Of a stretch of DNA of 11,151 nucleotides, positions 1-5,529 are shown piece by piece. Position 1 is the stretch's first letter, and each line of letters begins with the position of its first letter. Both the position numbers and the translations under genes were made by a program. The DNA is taken from assembly GCA_015487825.1 (NCBI GenBank), contig WFOZ01000150.1, forward strand, positions 1 to 11,151. The letters run 5' to 3'. This DNA is from Planctomycetaceae bacterium (GTDB taxonomy: Bacteria; Planctomycetota; Planctomycetia; Planctomycetales; Planctomycetaceae). The notes below the pieces were generated by a model. It worked only from the letters and a program-made list of their open reading frames with translations. It ran no database searches and was not told where the DNA came from.

Positions 1-31
1 ACACCAGCCTGTTCATGTGGTGAAAAAGGTG

Positions 32-165
32 CTATTCAGCAATGTTTGGTTATTGCAGAAATTAAGGTTATTTGTAGGGTCCGCTATTGCGGACCACGAT
101 GGGAAGTGGATCCTCCTATTTCTGCGGTGGTCCGCAATAGCGGACCCTACGCCAACGCTGAATAG
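32..165. repeat. Nested palindromic REP/BIME-like element
   Basis: Two 24-nt arms (74-97 and 127-150) are perfect reverse complements around a 29-nt spacer. Each arm is itself a small hairpin: GGTCCGC (78-84), loop TATT, GCGGACC (89-95), mirrored in the right arm. An outer pair, CTATTCAGC (32-40) and GCTGAATAG (157-165), is also a perfect 9-bp inverted match, so the whole unit is nested. Short hairpin units in head-to-head pairs are the hallmark of REP/BIME elements, usually mobilised by a RAYT transposase. No transposase is present, so any mobilising enzyme would act in trans. The inverted repeats are seen directly; the REP class is inference. Confidence 0.8.
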
Positions 166-310
166 TTACGAAATAACACAAATAATCAAAACCTGAAAAA
201 GTGGTGTTGGGTTACTTCAAAATCTTTCAATCTATTCCTCTGGGCCCTCTGTGGCTATCAAAAATTCTGCCACTTTTGCGCAGCATTTCATTGATAAGAG
301 CCCAAGCGGA

Positions 311-400
311 GGGTAGACATTCTTATCTGCCTATAATACAGCATGCTCAATCGAAACAAACAGGAATGTCTGCGTTCTCTTTGAATTAGTGGAGGTTTTC
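311..400 (+). repeat. Interspersed hairpin repeat, copy A
   Basis: This stretch aligns without gaps to 3819-3908, 69 of 90 positions identical by hand count and 51 of 60 over the first 60. The conserved core is an inverted repeat: left arm 315-329 (AGACATTCTTATCTG) and right arm 357-371 (CAAACAGGAATGTCT), separated by 27 nt. In this copy the arms mismatch at three of 15 positions, one of which would be a G-U pair in RNA. It sits 59 nt beyond the stop of the minus-strand TVP38 gene. No transposase is encoded, so it is best called a REP or MITE-like non-autonomous repeat. Confidence 0.75.
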
Positions 401-458
401 TGATGTGAATAAAACTGAAACGTTGGCCTTGCGGGTCATTCTACACGAAATATAGTAA

Positions 459-1217
459 TTATTGTTTTGACACCGATGCCAGCAGCCGCCGGATGAAATA
501 TGGGAAAATTGCCAGGAGTCCAAAAGCAAACCAGAGTTGTGGTGTCATTATTCCACCCAGTCCGTTTTCGGCCAGTTCACTCATTGCTGGAACTGTTGAG
601 CCGGCGTAAATATAAACGATGGTTCCGGGCAGCATTCCCAATTGGCTGACCCACCAGAATGTTCGTGTGCGCATCGGCGTGAGGCCCATGACCAGATTGA
701 TCACAAAAAATGGCACAGCCGGAATTAATCGTAGTGAGAATAGGTAAAACGCTCCTTCTTTCTGTAAAGATTGATTGAAGTTCTCCAGATATTTACTGAA
801 TGTCGTTTTCACCAGGTCTCTGAAGAAAAAGCGACTCGTTAAAAATGCCAACGTCGCGCCTGTGGTTGATGCAAAGCTGACCAGAATTACGCCCGGGATC
901 AAGCCAAATATCCAGCCACAAATCAGCGTCAACGCAACCGCTCCCGGAAATGATGTCCCGGTAACAACGGCATAGATGACAAACGCGATCACATAGCTGC
1001 TCACCATATGCCGGGAGTGATATTCGCGCAACAACATCTCCTGTTTAGCAATCGTAGTCAGAGAAAACTGATCACGATAATTAAATATGCCCCACAGAAA
1101 GATTACTCCAAGCGAGATAAACAACCAGCTTTTCCATTGTCGATGTAACATCAATGAATACCTTGAAAGGGCGTGCGGGGAGGCTCTATCATTACTGCCC
1201 CTTTTTACTTTTGGCAT
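459..1217 (-). CDS. TVP38/TMEM64-family (DedA/VTT-domain) inner-membrane protein
   Basis: The 252-residue protein is strongly hydrophobic and matches the VTT/SNARE-associated family (TVP38, DedA relatives). Visible hallmarks are a membrane segment at about 31-47, another at about 72-88, then FPGAVALTLICGWIFGLIPG (90-109) and the Gly-rich stretch leading to AFLTSRFFFRD (124-134). A second conserved block is LRLIPAVPFFVINLVMGLTP (162-181), followed by QLGMLPGTIVYIYAGS (192-207), and a last membrane segment lies at about 225-246. Family members are integral membrane proteins; some DedA-superfamily members are implicated in lipid (undecaprenyl phosphate or phospholipid) translocation, but a specific role cannot be assigned here. 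The start is uncertain. The first ATG has no Shine-Dalgarno sequence, whereas Met23 (ATG at 1151-1149) has AAGG nine bases upstream and begins just before the first membrane segment. The gene diverges from the HD/GGDEF gene and shows no functional link to it. Confidence 0.9.
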   Translation of the reverse strand: MPKVKRGSNDRASPHALSRYSLMLHRQWKSWLFISLGVIFLWGIFNYRDQFSLTTIAKQEMLLREYHSRHMVSSYVIAFVIYAVVTGTSFPGAVALTLICGWIFGLIPGVILVSFASTTGATLAFLTSRFFFRDLVKTTFSKYLENFNQSLQKEGAFYLFSLRLIPAVPFFVINLVMGLTPMRTRTFWWVSQLGMLPGTIVYIYAGSTVPAMSELAENGLGGIMTPQLWFAFGLLAIFPYFIRRLLASVSKQ

Positions 1218-1481
1218 GTAAATTTATTCGCAACTATTCAGTGAACTCCAACAGGCATCAACCAGATAATTAAATAGATGCTTTCATTCCATCTAATCGT
1301 CACGACTGGCTCAATCTTCCCATTGCTTTGAATTTATACTACTCAGAATTTGCAACTGGCCAGAAGTGACCTAAGTTTCCTCAGGCTCATGGTTCTATTC
1401 GAGCTTCTTTAATTTGTCTCTTTCGCAAATTAATGAGAGCATACAAAGTTGTACTGGTGACTATAACAAGTCAATCGAGGA
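1218..1481. promoter_or_regulatory. Divergent intergenic region between TVP38 and HD/GGDEF genes
   Basis: These 264 bases must hold the promoters of two divergent genes. I cannot assign convincing -35/-10 pairs. On the minus strand a 15-nt stretch (1241 to 1227, CTGAATAGTTGCGAA) matches 158-172 at 14 of 15 positions and lies just before the first possible TVP38 start. On the plus strand a perfect 8-bp inverted repeat occurs at 1409-1433 and is listed separately. Confidence 0.5.
1409..1433 (+). promoter_or_regulatory. Inverted repeat upstream of the HD/GGDEF gene
   Basis: TTAATTTG (1409-1416) and CAAATTAA (1426-1433) are perfect reverse complements around a 9-nt spacer, 48 nt before the annotated start. 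The arms are AT-rich and about 17 bp apart centre to centre. This spacing would suit a dimeric DNA-binding regulator, or a weak leader hairpin. No downstream T-run is present, so it is not a terminator. The role is inference. Confidence 0.45.
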
Positions 1482-3584
1482 ATGGACTCAATGTTAGTAG
1501 AAGCTGTTGAAAGACCATCGATAAATAACCCGGCTGCAGCTCCTGGTGCTGCTGCAAGTACTTCACGCGGCCTGTTGGCGATTGTGGAATTGTATCAAAG
1601 AGCCAGGAAACTGCATGAGCGGGATTCAACCAGTATTATCTCCAGGTCGATATTGCGAGATCTGGTGTCTGCCCTTCATTTTCGAGACAGGAACACTTTT
1701 CTGCACTCACAGCGAGTTGGCCAACTGGCCGTCGGGCTGGCGAGTCATTTGTACTGGAATGAAGAAACGGTACACCTTCTGGAAGTTGCCGCATTGCTGC
1801 ATGATATCGGTAAAATTGGTATTCCGGATCATATTCTTTATAAGCCGGGGCAATTCACAGGCGATGAAACTTCGCTGATGGCCTTGAGTACTGAAATAGC
1901 GAACGATATTCTCCAGATTTGCCATGTGAATCCGAACCTGCGACAAGCGATTATTGAATCACGGATGCACTATTCTTTTCTGGAAGATCAAACCCGGGAA
2001 CTGGGGCAGGAAATTTCGCTGGCAGGAAGGTTGCTTGCTGTTGCAGATGTCTACGAATCGCTTTCTCGTGATCAGGTTTTTCGTAAAGCATTTACTCACT
2101 TGGAAATTATTGACTACCTCAACGAACAGGCCGGGAAACAATTTGATCCGAATATGGTTACTGCACTTACCCGCTGGCTCAAACCGGATATACTCTCTCA
2201 AATTCGCTCCGGTTCAAATCAAAATAACTCAGCGGGAAATCAGAGCGAGTTGGAGGGAACTCTTGCCATCGCTTCATTATGTAACGTCTTTACGGACTTA
2301 TACTCTCTGGAATCTTCTTTCGATGGAATATTAATTACTGATGAAAACCGGGAAATTGTTCTGATCAGCCGAGGTGTCCAGTCACTTTATGGACATAAAG
2401 AACAGGAGCCTGTCCCGGTAAGCTGGTCGCCCGAGTTATTTCCGATAGCTGATCCGTTTGAAGAAAAGTTTCCGGAAGGAGCTTATCCATACGAGCAGGT
2501 AGAAAAGACGAAACGGTCCTCGTCTTTGAATGTGAAATTACCTGGAAGTGCTGGCAAATGGCTTGATGTTGAACTGCAAAGCCTGCCTTTGATAAATTTC
2601 AATAATCAATTTCAGGGCATTGCAGAGTTCTGTAAATATAAAAATCATAGCCAGCAGCAAAGCACTCAATATCGTGAACTCGCATTGCAGGCTAGTCGGG
2701 ATGCGCTCACCGGAGTTGCCAATCGGGGTGAGTTGGAAAACCAGCTTTCCATGATAATGGAAAAGTTCAAGGCAGATACACAGGGAAGTATTTTCTCTGT
2801 CATCTACCTGGATATCGATCATTTCAAAAACATTAACGACACCTATGGTCATGCTGCTGGTGATGAAGTTCTCATTAAGCTGGCCAGGTTGCTGCAGCGA
2901 GAAGCCTACTCAAGTGAATTTGTAGCAAGATATGGCGGCGAAGAGTTCGTTATCATATGCCCCGATCTTCAATTGATGCAGGCGGCAGGACGTGCGGAAC
3001 GATTCCGGCTGGAAGTTGCCAAGCTTAAATTTGAGAGTGTACCGTCGCTTTCAATTACCTCTTCATTTGGAGTTGCAGTCTCCGAAGCCGATGATTCGTT
3101 AGGCAGTTTGCTTAAACGGGCTGATAAAGCACTGTACCAATCAAAACGGGAAGGTAGAAATCGTACAACTGCCCTTGAAAGAGAAGAGATTGAATCAAGC
3201 AAACCGGGAAAAAAAGGTAAAGACGACGAGGACTTCGTTTTCATTGCCGATATGAACTGCATGTTGCATGAAGAAATCCTGGTGATGAAACTTAAAGGAT
3301 ATGTACAGGAAAACAAGGCTCGGCTGATCAGTATTGAAGAGGGAAAAGCGATCATTCAAGTTGGACGAGAAGGCTTATTCGTTAAGTGGGGGAAGAAAGA
3401 AAAGCGGCAGCCGATTCAAATTAATATAGACGCTACCGATGCTCTGCGTCCGGCGACTACAAAGTCTCCCAAAAGAAAAGTGAAGATCAAAATCAGCCCT
3501 GTGGGTGTGCCTGGCAGTCGCGAAATATTCCAGCACCGAGCCCGCCTTGCTTTCCGGGATTTAAGATCTCACTTTATCGAATAG
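1482..3584 (+). CDS. HD-GYP-like / GGDEF fusion, probable diguanylate cyclase with degenerate HD-GYP domain
   Basis: This 700-residue cytoplasmic protein appears to be a c-di-GMP signalling enzyme. Residues about 55-235 form an HD domain with H75, the HD pair H107-D108 in LLHDIGKIGIPD, and GRLLAVADVYESLS (182-195). The HHExxDGxGYP stretch of true HD-GYP phosphodiesterases is not conserved (around 158-170 only ESRMHYSF is seen), so c-di-GMP hydrolysis is doubtful. Residues about 260-385 are a linker with some PAS character. The GGDEF domain (about 400-565) is intact: RDALTGVANR (406-415), metal-binding D444 in YLDIDHFKN, and RYGGEEF (483-489). The inhibitory RxxD site is replaced by YSSE (476-479). 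The basic C-terminus (585-700) is unrecognised. GAGG at 1477-1480 lies one base from the ATG at 1482 but ten bases from the ATG at 1491, so Met4 is the likelier start. No membrane segment or signal peptide is seen. Confidence 0.88.
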   Translation: MDSMLVEAVERPSINNPAAAPGAAASTSRGLLAIVELYQRARKLHERDSTSIISRSILRDLVSALHFRDRNTFLHSQRVGQLAVGLASHLYWNEETVHLLEVAALLHDIGKIGIPDHILYKPGQFTGDETSLMALSTEIANDILQICHVNPNLRQAIIESRMHYSFLEDQTRELGQEISLAGRLLAVADVYESLSRDQVFRKAFTHLEIIDYLNEQAGKQFDPNMVTALTRWLKPDILSQIRSGSNQNNSAGNQSELEGTLAIASLCNVFTDLYSLESSFDGILITDENREIVLISRGVQSLYGHKEQEPVPVSWSPELFPIADPFEEKFPEGAYPYEQVEKTKRSSSLNVKLPGSAGKWLDVELQSLPLINFNNQFQGIAEFCKYKNHSQQQSTQYRELALQASRDALTGVANRGELENQLSMIMEKFKADTQGSIFSVIYLDIDHFKNINDTYGHAAGDEVLIKLARLLQREAYSSEFVARYGGEEFVIICPDLQLMQAAGRAERFRLEVAKLKFESVPSLSITSSFGVAVSEADDSLGSLLKRADKALYQSKREGRNRTTALEREEIESSKPGKKGKDDEDFVFIADMNCMLHEEILVMKLKGYVQENKARLISIEEGKAIIQVGREGLFVKWGKKEKRQPIQINIDATDALRPATTKSPKRKVKIKISPVGVPGSREIFQHRARLAFRDLRSHFIE

Positions 3585-3651
3585 TGCAGCAACAAATCAC
3601 AGGCCGGGTAGATGCACCATTCTGTATGACTGTTCGAAATAATGTCATGCT

Positions 3652-3678
3652 AATAATCTAATGTGTAATAAGATTATT
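3652..3678 (+). other. AT-rich hairpin 3' of the HD/GGDEF gene
   Basis: AATAATCT (3652-3659) and AGATTATT (3671-3678) are perfect reverse complements around 11 nt, 67 nt after the HD/GGDEF stop codon; the next outward pair would be a G-U. It is followed by another stem (3694-3700 with 3704-3710, one G-U). Neither ends in a T-run, so a classic rho-independent terminator is not supported. They could serve as 3' mRNA-stabilising structures. Confidence 0.4.
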
Positions 3679-3818
3679 GTGAATTGGAAGTGGAGTCGTG
3701 GCACATGACTGGAGCCTGTTTTCTAAAAATAATTCGCATATCTGGACATCGCCACAGCGTTAGCCACGGTTGAACCTGGATGAAAAATTTTCTATCACCT
3801 GGGATACTCATTTACGCA

Positions 3819-3908
3819 GGGTAGACATTCTTGTTTGCCAATAATGCGACTTGCTCAAACGAAACAGACAGGAATGTCTGTGCTTCTTATGAATTTATTG
3901 AAGTTCCC
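3819..3908 (+). repeat. Interspersed hairpin repeat, copy B
   Basis: This is the second full copy of the repeat at 311-400, in the same orientation and with no gaps in the alignment. Its arms are better preserved: AGACATTCTTGTTTG (3823-3837) pairs with CAGACAGGAATGTCT (3865-3879) over all 15 positions in RNA, with two G-U pairs and a 27-nt loop, the same loop length as copy A. It lies between the HD/GGDEF gene and the oxidoreductase gene. Retention of arm pairing and loop length suggests that the folded form matters for its spread or function. Confidence 0.78.
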
Positions 3909-4014
3909 TTAAGCTCTTCGGAAGATTTCCTCATCTTCAATCCCTGAAATAAAGCCTGCACAGGCGATGGATATTTCCTTCAAAGTAGATAAAGGGGCTC
4001 GATTAAGTTAATAT

Positions 4015-4051
4015 TCAGCAGGGCGAATAACTTATCAGCAGGGACAATAAA
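4015..4051 (+). promoter_or_regulatory. Tandemly duplicated ribosome-binding region of the oxidoreductase gene
   Basis: TCAGCAGGGCGAATAAC (4015-4031) is followed, exactly 20 nt on, by TCAGCAGGGACAATAAA (4035-4051), identical at 14 of 17 positions. The second unit carries the CAGGGA that acts as Shine-Dalgarno sequence, eight bases before the ATG at 4053. The first unit has no start codon at the matching place. The duplicate could be a standby ribosome site or simply a slippage product. Confidence 0.5.
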
Positions 4052-4052
4052 T

Positions 4053-5402
4053 ATGACAGATAAATTAACACGACGCAACTTTGTGAAGGTTGCCGGTGCA
4101 GCCTGTGTGGCTCCGGCAATTGTTCCGAGTTCAGTTTTTGGGGCGTATGCGCCGAGTAACCGTATCAATGTGGCTCTCATCGGATGCGGCAATCAAAGCC
4201 GTGCCGATTTGCCCAGCATGTTGCGACAGGCTGATGCTCAGGTTGTCGCTGTTTGCGATGTAAATCGGGGCAGCGGCGGTTATGCCAGGCCGGAGCACTT
4301 TCTGGGGCGTGAACCGGCACAGAAAAAAGTTAACGAATATTACGCAGGCAAAGTTCGTTCAGGAAAATATAAAGGCTGCGATGCCTATAGCGATTTTCGT
4401 GATGTTTTAGCTCGCGATGATGTCGATGCAGTAATGATTGTTCTCCCCGATCACTGGCATGCGCTGGCAACAGTTAAAGCGTGCGAAGCCGGTAAGGATG
4501 TTTATTGCCAAAAGCCAATGTCGCTGACAATTCATGATGGTCAGCAGATGATAAAAGCAGTCCGCCAACATAATCGCATTTTGCAGACAGGCAGCCAGTA
4601 TCGTTCCAATAAAGTTGTCCGCCGCATGTGCGAACTGGTTCGCAATGGGCGTATCGGCAAAGTGAAGCGAGTCATTTCAATTATCAACGGCAGCACCGCC
4701 GGCCCCAAACCGGGTTGGAAGGAAATGCCGGTTCCCGATGGATTTGATTACGATATGTGGCTCGGCCCTGCACCATTGGCACCGTATCATATTGATCGCT
4801 GCCTGTACCGCTTTCGTTTTCATCTTGATTATTCAGGAGGACAGGTAACGAACACCGGAGCACACTCAACGGATATTATTCAATGGGCACTCGGCATGGA
4901 TAATACCGGCCCGGTCGAATTTGAAAATCAGGAAGGAGTTGTCTGGCCCCCCAAGGGGCACCTGTATACAACGGCAATGAAAACAGACTTCCGTGCAAGC
5001 TATGCCAACGGCATCGAATTTATCTGCCGTACCCAGAAACCGGGGTTTGGTGCCCGTATTGAAGGAACCGAAGGCTGGGTTCAATTCAGTGTCAACAATA
5101 TGAGAGAAGTCGAAGCATCATCCGATGCGATCAAAAACTCGGTGATCAAGCCCGATGAGATTCATCTGCCGGTCAGCAATAATCACTATCAGAACTTCCT
5201 CGACTCCGTGAAATCCCGGAAAGATCCGATTGAACCGGTCGAAGCCGGGCACCGTACAGCCAGCATTTGTCATCTGGGAAATATTGCCATGCGGTTGAAG
5301 CGGAAACTGAAATGGAATCCCGAAAAAGAAGTCTTCATCAACGACGACGAAGCCAACAAAATGTTGCGGCGTCCGTATCGAAAGCCGTGGCAAATCGGTT
5401 AA
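4053..5402 (+). CDS. Tat-exported Gfo/Idh/MocA-family oxidoreductase
   Basis: The 449-residue protein starts with a twin-arginine signal (TRRNFVKVAGAACVAPAIVP, 6-25), as expected for a cofactor-loaded enzyme exported in folded form. A Rossmann NAD(P)-binding motif follows (NVALIGCGNQSR, 39-50), then the conserved DHWHALATVKACEAGKDVYC segment (133-152). The family's EKP motif appears as QKP (153-155), keeping the lysine but not the glutamate. Further family blocks are ILQTGSQYRS (176-185), GAHSTDIIQWALG (269-281) and GHRTASICHLGNIAMRL (399-415), which are typical of planctomycete and verrucomicrobial members. The family oxidises or reduces sugar and polyol hydroxyls, often with NAD(P) kept tightly bound. 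CAGGGA eight bases upstream supports the start. The gene precedes the giant dehydrogenase by 127 nt on the same strand and may belong to the same carbohydrate-oxidation cluster. The exact substrate is unknown. Confidence 0.92.
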   Translation: MTDKLTRRNFVKVAGAACVAPAIVPSSVFGAYAPSNRINVALIGCGNQSRADLPSMLRQADAQVVAVCDVNRGSGGYARPEHFLGREPAQKKVNEYYAGKVRSGKYKGCDAYSDFRDVLARDDVDAVMIVLPDHWHALATVKACEAGKDVYCQKPMSLTIHDGQQMIKAVRQHNRILQTGSQYRSNKVVRRMCELVRNGRIGKVKRVISIINGSTAGPKPGWKEMPVPDGFDYDMWLGPAPLAPYHIDRCLYRFRFHLDYSGGQVTNTGAHSTDIIQWALGMDNTGPVEFENQEGVVWPPKGHLYTTAMKTDFRASYANGIEFICRTQKPGFGARIEGTEGWVQFSVNNMREVEASSDAIKNSVIKPDEIHLPVSNNHYQNFLDSVKSRKDPIEPVEAGHRTASICHLGNIAMRLKRKLKWNPEKEVFINDDEANKMLRRPYRKPWQIG

Positions 5403-5529
5403 GAATATTTCGAATGCATTGAGAGAGGAAGTCCGGGTTGAGCCGCAATGCCCGGGCATTTCGGGGAACAAAGCAGGGTGAAGTGCCCGTTCAAAATACA
5501 AAGTTTTCGTATTTGTAGAAAGTAGTTTA
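5403..5529 (+). promoter_or_regulatory. Intergenic region with palindromes before the large dehydrogenase gene
   Basis: A perfect 14-bp palindrome, AATGCCCGGGCATT, occupies 5447-5460, and a shorter one, AATGCATT, lies at 5413-5420. Both end in AATGC/GCATT half-sites and their centres are 37 bp apart. A third inverted pair, AAATAC (5494-5499) and GTATTT (5509-5514), lies just before the start codon. CCGGG (5433-5437) could also pair with CCCGG (5451-5455). No T-run follows any of them. They could be operator sites or leader structures for the 5530 gene; this is inference. Confidence 0.4.

Larger units (their letters stand above)
1..458. other. Non-coding region upstream of copy-A repeat and 3' of the TVP38 gene
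   Basis: No convincing gene lies here. A 62-codon frame opening with GTG at 201 runs through the interspersed repeat, has no recognisable domain and is most likely spurious. The region holds a nested palindrome (32-165) and repeat copy A (311-400), described separately. A small hairpin (2-6 with 18-22) is also visible at the left edge. No clear rho-independent terminator for the minus-strand gene ending at 459 is seen. Confidence 0.7.
3585..4052. other. Non-coding region with hairpins and repeat copy B
   Basis: No gene is supported in these 468 bases. Visible structures are an AT-rich hairpin (3652-3678), a second hairpin with stem 3694-3700/3704-3710 and a 3-nt loop, repeat copy B (3819-3908), a 6-bp stem at 3921-3926/3933-3938, and a tandemly duplicated ribosome-binding region (4015-4051). 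The promoter of the downstream oxidoreductase should lie here, but I cannot pick convincing -35/-10 boxes. Confidence 0.65.

Noticed and set aside
197..277. 8-bp inverted match AAAAGTGG (197-204) and CCACTTTT (270-277)
   Set aside because: A single A-rich 8-bp pair with a 65-nt loop is expected by chance and has no supporting symmetry.
201..389. 62-codon open frame starting with GTG
   Set aside because: Its second half is translated repeat copy A, it has no domain and no good ribosome-binding site, so it is most likely spurious.
391..408. GGAGG followed by ATG at 403
   Set aside because: The ATG is directly followed by TGA, and the matching part of copy B does not keep the arrangement.
3601..3627. 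GGGTAGATGCACCATTCTGT as a possible fourth copy of the interspersed repeat
   Set aside because: Alignment needs a five-base insertion inside the arm and the partner arm is absent.
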